Assembly (NCBI GenBank): GCA_964538485.1 | Contig: CAZIHJ010000004.1 | Coordinates: 15,021 to 79,020 of the forward strand | Source: JBJXHC01 sp964538485 | GTDB lineage: Bacteria; Bacteroidota; Ignavibacteria; UBA10030; UBA6906 | Length of the DNA: 64,000 nucleotides | Direction of reading: 5' to 3' | In this document: positions 24,448-33,081 of the stretch, in pieces | Layout: every line of letters begins with the position of its first letter | How positions within the stretch are numbered: position 1 is the stretch's first letter | Notes under the pieces: generated by a model | What the model was told of the DNA's origin: nothing | Seen by the model: only the letters and a program-made list of their open reading frames with translations | The model's database searches: none | Program-made: the position numbers and the translations under genes

Positions 24448-26511
24448 ATGAAAATCTCATTCGACAAATCCGTAACACAGAACTTTGAAGAGGCAATTCG
24501 TCGTGAGTGGCTGGAGACCAACGGACTCGGCGGCTGGGCAAGCTCAACGATTTCCGGGGCACACTCAAGACGATATCATGGTCTTCTCGTGGCTGCAACC
24601 AAGCCCCCTGTCGGTCGCATGGTGATGCTCTCAAAACTGGATGAGACGATTGAGATCGATGGGAAACGCTATGACCTGAGTACGAATCGTTATCCGGGTG
24701 TGGTCCATCCCAGAGGGTTTGAGTTCCTTCAGACATTTGAGAAGGATATCTTCCCTCAGTTCGAGTTCGAAGCCGGCAGGGTTTACGTTCGAAAAACAAT
24801 CGTAGCAATCAATGGAGAAAATACAACCGTAATCCTGTATGAGGTGTTGGAAGCTCCTACCGGGTTCACACTTGAGCTTCAGCCCTTCATGGCCCCCCGT
24901 GATTATCACAGCATGTCCCATGCAAATGACGCAATCCACCGGAGTGCAGAGTTTCACAATGGGATCTTTCGAGTAAGGGCATATGACGGCGTGCCGGAGC
25001 TGTTCATTAGCGTCCCGGGCGCGGCGTTTGAATCAGCGCCGGCCTGGTACAACAATTTCGAGTATGGGGCTGAACAATATCGCGGTCTTGATTTCACTGA
25101 AGACTTGTTCACGCATGGAGTCTTCAAGCGAACGCTGCGCAAGGGTGACACATTAGGAGTGATCGTCTCCATTGATCCGGTCGAAGGACGGGACGCATTT
25201 CAACTTGTCCGTTTTGAGCAGCAGCGACGTATGAAGTTGCTCGATGCTCTTCCGGAACGGGATCACTTCACGGAAACACTTGCCCTGGCCGCCGATCAGT
25301 TCATCGTACAGCGGGGAGAAGATCTCCAGACTCTCATCGCAGGGTATCATTGGTTCTCCGATTGGGGGCGCGACACGATGATTGCCCTTCCCGGAATTTG
25401 TCTCGTGACAGGAAGGTACGGCGAGGCAAAGAAAATTCTCCGGGCATTTGCGCAGAGCGTCAGTCAGGGTATGCTGCCAAATCGCTTCCCCGATGCTGGC
25501 GAGCAGCCTGAGTACAACACGGTCGATGCTACGCTTTGGTTCTTCGTCGCGATCTACAAGTACCTACAGTATACCAACGATGAAATAGTGGTGCGAAATG
25601 AGCTCATGCCGGTGCTGCGGGACATCATACGCTGGCACGATCACGGAACGCGATACAACATTCATGTCGATACCGATGGTTTGCTCCACGCTGGCGAGCC
25701 AGGAGTTCAGCTTACATGGATGGACGCCAAGGTAGGAAATTGGGTTGTAACACCAAGACAAGGAAAGGCCGTCGAGATCAACGCTCTGTGGTATAACGCC
25801 ATTGCCATTTATGCGCACCTTGCTGATCGCCTTCGTCTTCCGGATGAGGGGTTTGAGGAACGCTCGGCCAATGTGAAGATCGCATTCCAGCGAACATTCT
25901 GGAACGAAAAGGTTGGCGGGTTGTATGACTTCGTCGACGGCGAATACCGCGACGATGCCATACGGCCAAATCAAATTTTTGCACTCTCTCTCCCATTCCC
26001 ATTGTTGGCAGGTGGACGCGCAGAGAGCATCCTGAACCTTGTTGCTGACAAGCTTTATACGCCTGTGGGCCTACGTAGCCTCTCCCCAGACCATCCGGCA
26101 TACCGCCTTCACTATGGTGGAGATCAACTTATGCGGGATAGTGCCTATCATCAGGGAACCGTATGGAGTTGGCTGCTTGGACCGTATGTGAGCTCAATGG
26201 TAAGCGTTAGAGGGGAGAAAGCAAGAGAGGAGGCGGAAAGAATACTTAAAGGAATTGCTCCTCATTTTTCAGAAGCTGGTATTGGGACAATATCAGAGAT
26301 TTTCGATGCAACTCAGCCGCATGCTCCACGAGGGTGTATCGCCCAGGCTTGGAGTGTGGGAGAGATCTTGAGAGCATACATTGAGGATTGTTTTGGAGCA
26401 ATTCCAGGGAATTCCACAACCTCCGCAGACATCAAGGTCGATTCGAGCCAGGATTATGATTCGACCAAACCCGCAACGGGGAATCAAATACTCTCGCTCC
26501 AACCCGGCTAG
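24448..26511 (+). CDS. Glycogen debranching enzyme (amylo-alpha-1,6-glucosidase, GH133 type)
   Basis: 687 residues from the ATG after GAGAG; upstream in-frame codons lie inside the gdh end. N-terminal GDE domain: RREWLETNGLGGWASSTI, SRRYHGLLVAATKPP. C-terminal (alpha/alpha)6 glucosidase domain: IAGYHWFSDWGRDTMIALPG, NRFPDAGEQPEYNTVDATLWFF, TWMDAKVGNWVVTPRQGKAVEINALWYNA, YHQGTVWSWLLGPYV and EIFDATQPHAPRGCIAQAWSVGE. Removes 1,6 branches of glycogen in the cytoplasm. With GH63 glucosidase and glucose dehydrogenase it gives a route from branched glucan to gluconolactone. A strong terminator follows. Confidence 0.93.
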   Translation: MKISFDKSVTQNFEEAIRREWLETNGLGGWASSTISGAHSRRYHGLLVAATKPPVGRMVMLSKLDETIEIDGKRYDLSTNRYPGVVHPRGFEFLQTFEKDIFPQFEFEAGRVYVRKTIVAINGENTTVILYEVLEAPTGFTLELQPFMAPRDYHSMSHANDAIHRSAEFHNGIFRVRAYDGVPELFISVPGAAFESAPAWYNNFEYGAEQYRGLDFTEDLFTHGVFKRTLRKGDTLGVIVSIDPVEGRDAFQLVRFEQQRRMKLLDALPERDHFTETLALAADQFIVQRGEDLQTLIAGYHWFSDWGRDTMIALPGICLVTGRYGEAKKILRAFAQSVSQGMLPNRFPDAGEQPEYNTVDATLWFFVAIYKYLQYTNDEIVVRNELMPVLRDIIRWHDHGTRYNIHVDTDGLLHAGEPGVQLTWMDAKVGNWVVTPRQGKAVEINALWYNAIAIYAHLADRLRLPDEGFEERSANVKIAFQRTFWNEKVGGLYDFVDGEYRDDAIRPNQIFALSLPFPLLAGGRAESILNLVADKLYTPVGLRSLSPDHPAYRLHYGGDQLMRDSAYHQGTVWSWLLGPYVSSMVSVRGEKAREEAERILKGIAPHFSEAGIGTISEIFDATQPHAPRGCIAQAWSVGEILRAYIEDCFGAIPGNSTTSADIKVDSSQDYDSTKPATGNQILSLQPG

Positions 26512-26584
26512 CCGGCAAATTCGAATACGCGATGAAGTTGCGCAAAGTGGTCGGGAGAAGTCCCCGCTACAAGTTCTAAAGAAG

Positions 26585-26625
26585 AAACCCTCACTGGTGA
26601 AAGCTGGTGAGGGTTTTGTTTTTTT
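26585..26625 (+). terminator. Intrinsic terminator after the debranching enzyme
   Basis: Ten-base stem AAACCCTCAC / GTGAGGGTTT, 12-base loop, then a T-rich run (TGTTTTTTTT). The hairpin core recurs almost exactly at 29083-29110. Confidence 0.9.
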
Positions 26626-26753
26626 TGCTTGGTTATATTCCACCAAAACTGCTGATCTACTGGTTCCTCTGCGGATAATTGTAGCCTCTTTTATGGAATC
26701 ACCTTACTGATTTCCCCCACTCTAGTTTCATATAAAAATACCGCAAGAAGCCC

Positions 26754-26782
26754 TTGACTTCGACGTGTTAATACATTATACT
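26754..26782 (+). promoter_or_regulatory. Sigma70-like promoter of the HTH/CreD operon
   Basis: TTGACT, 17-base spacer, TATACT: near-consensus -35 and -10 boxes, 43 bases before the first start codon. The -10 box overlaps the left arm of the operator that follows. Confidence 0.8.
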
Positions 26783-26803
26783 TTGTGATACAAAGTGCTT
26801 TGT
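26780..26803 (+). promoter_or_regulatory. Inverted-repeat operator, probably for the downstream winged-helix regulator
   Basis: ACTTTGT-GAT-ACAAAGT is a perfect 7-base inverted repeat, and ACAAAG-TG-CTTTGT makes a second overlapping one. It covers the -10 box and the transcription start, so binding would repress. The regulator two genes down is the natural candidate. Confidence 0.65.
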
Positions 26804-26824
26804 AACATAACCAAAGGACGCAGC

Positions 26825-27406
26825 ATGACTAACGCCAGTGAGGATCTTTCCGAGATTCGGTCCATGATGGAGAAGTCAACCCGGGTTTTATCCCTCAGCG
26901 GCCTGGCAGGAATTGCTATCGGCTGTTATGCATTCGCAGGATTCCTTTTTGCCCAGTATATCATCACCCGTTTGCCGAAAAATGAAATACTGCGCTATTT
27001 GCTTGGCGATGCGATTATCGTGTTGGTTGGCGCGATTGTACTTGTTGTGTATTTCTCAAGCCGGATGGCAAAACAGAAGGGCCTTCCAATTTGGAATGCC
27101 ACAACGAAACAACTTGTGGGTGAGCTTGCTTTGCCCCTAGCTGCAGGGGGAGTGTTTTGTGTCTCGCTCCTTGTTCACGAAGCATACACCTCCCTTCCTT
27201 CCGTGATGCTCATTTTTTACGGCCTCGCCCTATTCGCCGCCAGCAAGTACACAATCAAAGAAGTGCGCTTCCTCGGGTTGACTCAACTGGCGATTGGTGT
27301 CGCAGCGGCATTTGTCAACTCCCAGGGATTGAACCTCTGGGGCCTTGGCTTTGGTATCGTGCATATTCTGTTCGGCGTTCGTATCTATCTTGCCTATGAG
27401 CGATGA
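26825..27406 (+). CDS. Multi-span inner-membrane protein of the HTH/CreD operon
   Basis: 193 residues, ATG preceded by AAAGGACG. After a short cytoplasmic N-terminus there are five or six hydrophobic spans (LSGLAGIAIGCYAFAGFLFA, AIIVLVGAIVLVVYF, LALPLAAGGVFCVSLLV, VMLIFYGLALFAAS, LTQLAIGVAAAFVNS). Proteins of this shape regularly accompany a small winged-helix regulator; function unknown. Its stop overlaps the regulator start by four bases (ATGA), so the two are co-translated. The promoter and operator lie directly upstream. Confidence 0.8.
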   Translation: MTNASEDLSEIRSMMEKSTRVLSLSGLAGIAIGCYAFAGFLFAQYIITRLPKNEILRYLLGDAIIVLVGAIVLVVYFSSRMAKQKGLPIWNATTKQLVGELALPLAAGGVFCVSLLVHEAYTSLPSVMLIFYGLALFAASKYTIKEVRFLGLTQLAIGVAAAFVNSQGLNLWGLGFGIVHILFGVRIYLAYER

Positions 27407-27702
27407 GCAATCCGATCGCAAATCTCAACAAGGTGTTCGAGAGCAGAGTCCGGCTCGGCCTCATGTCTGCCCTCGCAGTAAACGATGCACTTGACTTCAA
27501 TTCCCTGAAGGAACTGCTCGGCACTACTGACGGCAATCTGGCTTCACATGCCGGTGCCCTCGAAGAAGAAGGTTACATCAAAGTTAGAAAGTCCTTTGTC
27601 GGAAAAAAAACCCGGACAACCTATTCCATTACTGTTGCAGGGCAACAAGCATTCGGCGAGCATATCGATGCGCTTGTGCATCTTATCAGTATCTCACGAT
27701 AA
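27403..27702 (+). CDS. Winged-helix transcriptional regulator (HTH_34 type)
   Basis: 99-residue single-domain winged helix of the ArsR/MarR-like HTH_34 family: RVRLGLMSALAVNDALDFNSLK, then recognition-helix region TTDGNLASHAGALEEEGYI and wing VRKSFVGKKTRTTYSIT. Such regulators are typically repressors of their own operon. No metal-binding cysteines. Overlaps the membrane gene and lies 29 bases before creD. The ACTTTGT-type palindrome at the promoter is its likely target. Confidence 0.87.
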   Translation: MSNPIANLNKVFESRVRLGLMSALAVNDALDFNSLKELLGTTDGNLASHAGALEEEGYIKVRKSFVGKKTRTTYSITVAGQQAFGEHIDALVHLISISR

Positions 27703-27731
27703 CTCAAACACTATTCTCTGGAGGGGATGTT

Positions 27732-29066
27732 ATGAATGACGGCTGGCTGAAACGCTCGGTGATGTTACGCATGATCATCATTGGATGCCTGACAATTGCA
27801 ATGCTCGTACCATCTGTTCTGGTTATGGAACTCGTTTCTGATCGTGAGCAAACACGCGACAAGACAACGGCCGATGTGAGCGAAAAATGGGGAGAGGATC
27901 AAACTCTTGCAGGGCCAATATTGACCGTGCCGTTCAAACGCATGATACGGACTGAAGACGGAAATACACGATTCGTTATTGAACATGCGCAACTGCTACC
28001 GGAGAATGTGACATTTGCAGCAACTGCATCTCCGGAGGTACGGTACAGAGGCATTTATCAAGTGGTCCTGTACAATGCTGTGGTAAATATGCAGGCAACA
28101 TTCTCACTGGAAGGTCTTGCCGGAATGAACATTGGTGAGGAGGATGTTCTGTGGGACGAGGCCTCTGCGGCCATTGGTATCAGCGATCTGAAGGGGGTGA
28201 AGGAAGCGGTCACAGTCCAATGGGGCGGCAAAGAGCTTACGGCTGAACCGGGTGTCGGTGCCTGCGATGCATTCCGGTCAGGGATCAACGTCAAACCGAC
28301 AGTATCGGCAGGGTCAAAGCAGTACACATTTGCCGCCAGCCTCAATCTTAATGGAAGCAATGAATTGCAATTCGTTCCTACAGGAAAAAAAACACACGTG
28401 ACCCTGACATCAACATGGGAGTCACCAAGTTTCATCGGCCGGTTTCTGCCTGATAAACGGACAGTGCGGGAAGACGGATTCAGTGCGGAGTGGAATGTGT
28501 TGCATCTGAACCGAAACTTCCCACAACAATGGATCAGCGAACGACAATCAAACGAGAACGCCAGGGTCGAGATCAACCCGTTCTCTTTCGGGGTAAAACT
28601 GATCTCGCCCAATGACCAGTATCAACAGACAATGCGATCTGCGAAATATGCCATTATGTTCATCGCACTGACGTTTCTCGCCTTCTTCCTGACGGAGGTG
28701 CTCAACAAGAAAGTAGCCCATCCTGTCCAATATGCGCTCATAGGATTTGCCCTCGTGCTGTTCTACTGTCTGCTCCTTTCACTCTCCGAACACATGGCGT
28801 TCGCGACTGCCTATGTGATTTCCAGTGTGGCAATCATTCTCCTGGTTGCAGGGTACGCTCGCAGTGTCTTTGGCAGCTACAGCTTTGCAGCCACAGTTTC
28901 CTCTCTCCTTGCGCTGCTCTACACATTCTTGTTTGTCATTCTGCAGGAAGCGGACTATGCGTTGCTGGTTGGCAGCATCGGCTTATTTGCCGTTCTGGCA
29001 CTTGTAATGTACTTAACGAGAAAGATCGACTGGTACATGATTGGCAAGTCAGAGGATGTTGCGTAG
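27732..29066 (+). CDS. creD: CreD-family inner-membrane protein
   Basis: 444 residues. One N-terminal span (MIIIGCLTIAMLVPSVLVMELV), a large periplasmic domain beginning with REQTRDKTTADVSEKWGEDQTLAGPILTVPFK, then five C-terminal spans from about residue 303 (YAIMFIALTFLAFFLTEVL onward). GVKLISPNDQYQQTMRSAKYAIMF is the family junction. CreD in enterobacteria is linked to envelope stress and beta-lactam response; biochemical role unknown. Third gene of the operon with a winged-helix regulator, a common arrangement. A hairpin follows the stop. Confidence 0.92.
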   Translation: MNDGWLKRSVMLRMIIIGCLTIAMLVPSVLVMELVSDREQTRDKTTADVSEKWGEDQTLAGPILTVPFKRMIRTEDGNTRFVIEHAQLLPENVTFAATASPEVRYRGIYQVVLYNAVVNMQATFSLEGLAGMNIGEEDVLWDEASAAIGISDLKGVKEAVTVQWGGKELTAEPGVGACDAFRSGINVKPTVSAGSKQYTFAASLNLNGSNELQFVPTGKKTHVTLTSTWESPSFIGRFLPDKRTVREDGFSAEWNVLHLNRNFPQQWISERQSNENARVEINPFSFGVKLISPNDQYQQTMRSAKYAIMFIALTFLAFFLTEVLNKKVAHPVQYALIGFALVLFYCLLLSLSEHMAFATAYVISSVAIILLVAGYARSVFGSYSFAATVSSLLALLYTFLFVILQEADYALLVGSIGLFAVLALVMYLTRKIDWYMIGKSEDVA

Positions 29067-29082
29067 TGTTCGGGTGAATAAG

Positions 29083-29110
29083 ACCCTCACCGGTGAAAGC
29101 TGGTGAGGGC
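29083..29110 (+). terminator. Terminator after creD, copy of a shared hairpin
   Basis: CCCTCAC-CGGTGAAAGCTG-GTGAGGG forms a 7-9 base stem and is nearly identical to the core of the 26585 terminator, here followed by CCTTGCCTTTG rather than a clean T run. It separates creD from the convergent peptidase gene. Confidence 0.65.
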
Positions 29111-29176
29111 CTTGCCTTTGTCACCCTTCGCGAAAACCGTCCGGTGATTCCCTTCACCCTGATGTGGGCTCGTGAG

Positions 29177-31267
29177 TTACTGCAGGAAACGAGCGGTATT
29201 TACCTCCAAATGCTTTCGGATGAACGCTTTGAGTTGAGGGGACGCCGGCGTGAGCCCCCCGGCGAAATGACGATCGGCAGCACTTTCGAGCAGGAACACC
29301 CAGGCTTCATCCCCCAGAGGGTCCACAGGTGTGTGGCCTGCGTCGGAGTCGATTAGAAGGACAACCTCCTTGCCGTTGCGTGTCGCCTCGGCGGCATAAT
29401 GAGCGACGCTCTTGACGGGCGTGCGATCATCATTCGCACCAGCCCAGAGATAAACCGGCGTGCGCATCTTTGACACCCAAGCCAGGGGGGATTCGCGTCG
29501 CATCTTTTTCCGCCACGTTGAATCCGCGAACGGCAGGCCGTGCTGCGGGAAGCTGAGCGCCACGGGGGGACCGTTGCCACGCATCGACTCGCTTTCGTTG
29601 TCGACCTGCCACTGCTTCGCCCATCCATAATCTGTCGGGGGCGCACCCGCAAACGCGAAGCGGAATCGCTCCGGATAGTGGCTCACTGCCAGCAGGCTCA
29701 AATAGCCTCCGAATGAATGACCGGCAACGGCTTGCAGGTTGCGGTCGCTGATGCCATTTGTCAGGAGGAAATCAAGGCCGTCGATTACATCCGAGAGTAC
29801 GCGACCATTTCCGACGTCGCCGTTTGCCGCACGCTGATACCGAAGTCCGTAGCCGGTCGAGGCGCGGAAATTCGGGAGGAATACCACGTATCCGCGATTC
29901 GCCAACAACTGGAAGCGCGGATCGTAATTATCATAGAGCCGGGAAAATGGCCCGCCATGCAACCATGCGATCAGCGGGGCCTTTTCAAGTGGGGTTCCAT
30001 GCGGCAGATAGACATAGCCGTGGAGGATCATGCCATCGCGCGCGCGCCAACTCACGGGTTGGGCTGAGGTTAAATGATGCGGCGAAGGCATCGCCACCTT
30101 TGCGTCGTCCTGAACAAACAGCGGTTGCAACCTGTCGCCTCCCGGTTCATACAGAAAGTGACGGGTCAACGGCCAGTTGGATTGCTCTGCCTTCACCAGC
30201 CAGGTACGGCCATCATTCGCGTGCATTAACTCCAGATTGGCATCGGGAAGATGTCGTTGCAATGCGGTGAGGTGTGACTTCATGCTTTCGCTGTTGCCAT
30301 ACCAACGGCGCTTATCACCATAATAGGCAATGGCCTGCCAATCTGCATTGGCATCATTCCATATCAGGTCCCCGGCATCGGCGATTCCGGCAGGATCACG
30401 ATGCACTATCTTCCATTGTGCCGTACCGGCTTGCCAGCGCTGCAGCACCATCTTGTCTTCACCACGGTGCGAAAGCATCCAGAGCAGATCGGCGTGCCCA
30501 CCGTATCCGAGGAGTTCGAAGAACTCTATACCACTGAAGCGAGCCAGTTCGCTCACACCATCTTTGGTGTAACGCCGGATGACTGTATCGTAGTCCGGTC
30601 CATCGAAGGCCGCGGCAAAGGCAAGAGATCCATCCGTGCTCAACAATACTTTGCGCAGTGGCAAAGCGGCCTCGTGCATTAATCGGGTCTTGCCTGAATC
30701 ATTAACGAGCAGATAACGGTAACGCAGCATCTGATTCTTTTCAATCCGCTCGGCCACAATCGCATAGACCGGTGCATGCGCATCCACGCCGAAAAAGCTT
30801 TGCCGTCGGGAACGGTCCCATTTCAGTATGCGTTTCGCCTTACCCGTTGCCGGTGCAATAACGGCAAGGCCCTGCTCATCGGCCATCCATATCCTGTTTC
30901 CATCGCCAGACCATCTGTGTTCTGAGTTGCGCACATCGACAAGGAGGCGAACTCGCGTTCCATCCGCTACTTCCTGCAGCCACAAATCCGCACCCTGTTC
31001 GTTGCGTTTTAGAAAGGAGAGATAACGGCCATCCGGCGACAACTGCACGCTACCGATCACGGGGTGCTGCAGCAGCGCAGCACGAGCAATCACCGGTGGT
31101 TTCGTTTTGTTGACCGCCAGTTGAGCGGATTTCCGCAATGCGATACGCGCTGATTCAACTTGTCCGCCTGCCAGGCAATGCCTACCCAAAAACAGGGCCA
31201 GCAATGCGCACACTATGATAGAAATGCTCCTGACTTGCCCTCCGTATTTGACTCCCATGGGGTTCAC
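29177..31267 (-). CDS. S9-family (prolyl oligopeptidase/dipeptidyl-peptidase type) serine peptidase
   Basis: 696 residues with an N-terminal signal or anchor (SISIIVCALLALFLGRHCLAGG). Residues about 60-400 form a beta-propeller (VQLSPDGRYLSFLKRN, HRWSGDGNRIWMAD). The C-terminal alpha/beta hydrolase has nucleophile GHSFGGY, acid residue in GANDDRTPV and His in DAGHTP. It should cleave peptides in the periplasm. Starts with GTG overlapping the previous stop (GTGA); an ATG three codons in is an alternative. Base composition and sequence resemble Xanthomonadaceae proteins rather than the surrounding genes, so transfer is likely. Confidence 0.88.
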   Translation of the reverse strand: MNPMGVKYGGQVRSISIIVCALLALFLGRHCLAGGQVESARIALRKSAQLAVNKTKPPVIARAALLQHPVIGSVQLSPDGRYLSFLKRNEQGADLWLQEVADGTRVRLLVDVRNSEHRWSGDGNRIWMADEQGLAVIAPATGKAKRILKWDRSRRQSFFGVDAHAPVYAIVAERIEKNQMLRYRYLLVNDSGKTRLMHEAALPLRKVLLSTDGSLAFAAAFDGPDYDTVIRRYTKDGVSELARFSGIEFFELLGYGGHADLLWMLSHRGEDKMVLQRWQAGTAQWKIVHRDPAGIADAGDLIWNDANADWQAIAYYGDKRRWYGNSESMKSHLTALQRHLPDANLELMHANDGRTWLVKAEQSNWPLTRHFLYEPGGDRLQPLFVQDDAKVAMPSPHHLTSAQPVSWRARDGMILHGYVYLPHGTPLEKAPLIAWLHGGPFSRLYDNYDPRFQLLANRGYVVFLPNFRASTGYGLRYQRAANGDVGNGRVLSDVIDGLDFLLTNGISDRNLQAVAGHSFGGYLSLLAVSHYPERFRFAFAGAPPTDYGWAKQWQVDNESESMRGNGPPVALSFPQHGLPFADSTWRKKMRRESPLAWVSKMRTPVYLWAGANDDRTPVKSVAHYAAEATRNGKEVVLLIDSDAGHTPVDPLGDEAWVFLLESAADRHFAGGLTPASPQLKAFIRKHLEVNTARFLQ

Positions 31268-33081
31268 TTATGCGTAGCGCGGGGCTCAAGACACACAAGG
31301 CTGAGAAACGCGGGAAGGCCAAGCACCAAACAACTCGCCAGCCACAAGCGCCTGCGCGCCGGATTGACCGGCACTCCACGCAACCACCAGTGGCCCAGTG
31401 CAAACGAGAGAAGCATCAATCCCGCTGCCACCGGATAGAACACCGGCACCACGGGTAACGGTGCGAGTTGTGGTGGCTGCGTCAGCCCTTTATCGAGTGC
31501 GGTCTCGGGCCACCTAGCCAGGAGGTATAATACCGGCGAGAGCCACCACGACGCTCTCGGAACCAGTGGTGCATCCCCGATACTGATGCTGACATTGCTG
31601 ATATTTCTGACTTCACCCACCACAGTTGACGTGCCACTCTCATTGATATGCACGACTTGCTGCCATTGCTCGGCCAGGCTTTCGAAACCATCGAGCTCCC
31701 CCGGCGTGAAATAGAAGACCGAAACCAACCAGCCGTCCAGCAGCTCAACAATGCTCACCGACGGCACTTCCCTCTCTTCGATGGCCAATGGAAGCTGCCA
31801 GTCGAGCTGCAAAGGAGCGAACTTCGAAGCCGCCCGCCTGTCTTCCCGGTAGGCGAGCAGACGCTGATTCGTCAGTACCAGGGTGCGATCGAGAGCGCGC
31901 ACGGGGTGGCTGACGAACCATTCGCCGCGTGGCAGATGAAGGAGTTCATGCTGGCGTTGGGTTTCGTCGTCGATTGCAAAGAGCACCCCGGAGCTCATAC
32001 TGAAGATGGGGATTTGGGTGAACGCGTGCTGATCACCTGCGCCGTTTGCGCCCCACCATCCGCGATCATCGCCGGTCTTCAGGTCGCGCCCGTGAAACAT
32101 CATCCGGTCGTGGCTGAACGTCCAATCGATCCCGCGCTTTGCATCCCACCACCGTCCGCGCAGATTGGAGATCTGGTTTCGCACCGGGAATTGCCCGAGG
32201 TCGGGCTGCAGATCAGCAACTTCCAGCAATGGTATTTGCTCACGCCATTCGGCAGCCCGCGGATCCTTACTCGCCCCGAGCCCCCGAATAAAACCATTCT
32301 GGCTAAACGAACGCGCCGACGCAGCCGCATTCTCATCCGTTGCCAAAACGGTCACCGCCGGGTAGTTGTTCTCCGCCATGAGTTCCACAACACTGACGGC
32401 CACTTTGCTCAGATGGAACACGATCAGGAAAAACACCAGTTGCAGCGGCAACACGGTGAGCAGCAGCACGCTGGATTGTGCGATCGGTGAGGATCGATCG
32501 GCACGGAAGCTATGCATTGCAACCCAGGTAAGCCAAGCAAGGGAGACGAATACCGGCAAGAGTAACGACCACACCGAGGCGAGATGCATCGCCAACAGAA
32601 ACGGCACAACCAAAAGGGCAACCGTGAGTCTGTTCCAGCTGACGCTGGCATGGGCCCCGGCGAGCCAGGCCATCATCGTGAACGCCAGCATATGGAACAG
32701 CGCGACGTAATGACGAATGTCGACCACATGCGTCGTGAACAGATCGGTCGCAAGTACGAACATCAGCAAAGGCAGGAAGATGGCCACGGTCAGCATGGCA
32801 AGAGCCGATAAGGCCAACGCGGCAAAAATCCGTGGCGGTGCCAATGGACGATGAATAAGCCATAACCACTGGCTGGGCTTGCGATAGCTCCCCACCTGCA
32901 CCAGAGCCAGCATGAGGCCTATCAGCATGGAGATTACCAGCATCATACCCTGGTCGTCGACCGGCATTTGGAGCACATTGGTGATGCGTGACAGAAAAAG
33001 CAACATAAGCCCATTGCAGGCCGTAACGATCAACATGGCCCGGCGGAAACGGCGCCACTCCGAGAAGAAGAGGTCTTTCAT
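31264..33081 (-). CDS. Large membrane protein of the ABC cassette (probable permease)
   Basis: 605 residues. Six or so spans in the first 260 residues (MLIVTACNGLMLLFLS, MLVISMLIGLMLALVQV, LALSALAMLTVAIFLPLLMFVLA, LLLTVLPLQLVFFLIVFHL), an extracytoplasmic domain of about 250 residues, and C-terminal spans (VPVFYPVAAGLMLLSFALGHWW, LWLASCLVLGLPAFLSLVCLE). Probably the membrane partner of the adjacent ATPase. I recall very similar proteins from Xanthomonas and Lysobacter, including the SYRKPSQWLWLIHRPL segment. Overlaps both neighbours by four bases, so the cassette is one tightly coupled operon. Transported substrate unknown. Confidence 0.75.
   Translation of the reverse strand: MKDLFFSEWRRFRRAMLIVTACNGLMLLFLSRITNVLQMPVDDQGMMLVISMLIGLMLALVQVGSYRKPSQWLWLIHRPLAPPRIFAALALSALAMLTVAIFLPLLMFVLATDLFTTHVVDIRHYVALFHMLAFTMMAWLAGAHASVSWNRLTVALLVVPFLLAMHLASVWSLLLPVFVSLAWLTWVAMHSFRADRSSPIAQSSVLLLTVLPLQLVFFLIVFHLSKVAVSVVELMAENNYPAVTVLATDENAAASARSFSQNGFIRGLGASKDPRAAEWREQIPLLEVADLQPDLGQFPVRNQISNLRGRWWDAKRGIDWTFSHDRMMFHGRDLKTGDDRGWWGANGAGDQHAFTQIPIFSMSSGVLFAIDDETQRQHELLHLPRGEWFVSHPVRALDRTLVLTNQRLLAYREDRRAASKFAPLQLDWQLPLAIEEREVPSVSIVELLDGWLVSVFYFTPGELDGFESLAEQWQQVVHINESGTSTVVGEVRNISNVSISIGDAPLVPRASWWLSPVLYLLARWPETALDKGLTQPPQLAPLPVVPVFYPVAAGLMLLSFALGHWWLRGVPVNPARRRLWLASCLVLGLPAFLSLVCLEPRATHK

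Larger units (their letters stand above)
26512..26824. other. Gene-free interval with terminator, promoter and operator
   Basis: 313 bases containing the debranching-enzyme terminator (26585-26625) and the promoter and operator of the next operon (26754-26803). I see no other coding sequence or RNA gene here. Confidence 0.7.

Noticed and set aside
29177..31267. S9 peptidase as a lasso-peptide isopeptidase
   Set aside because: It has the general S9 architecture, but no precursor peptide, B or C lasso genes lie near it; a generic exported peptidase is the simpler reading.
31648..32490. 280-codon plus-strand frame opposite the ABC-cassette membrane protein
   Set aside because: A by-product of high-GC codon usage in the minus-strand gene; no start signals and a His/Arg-rich non-protein-like composition.
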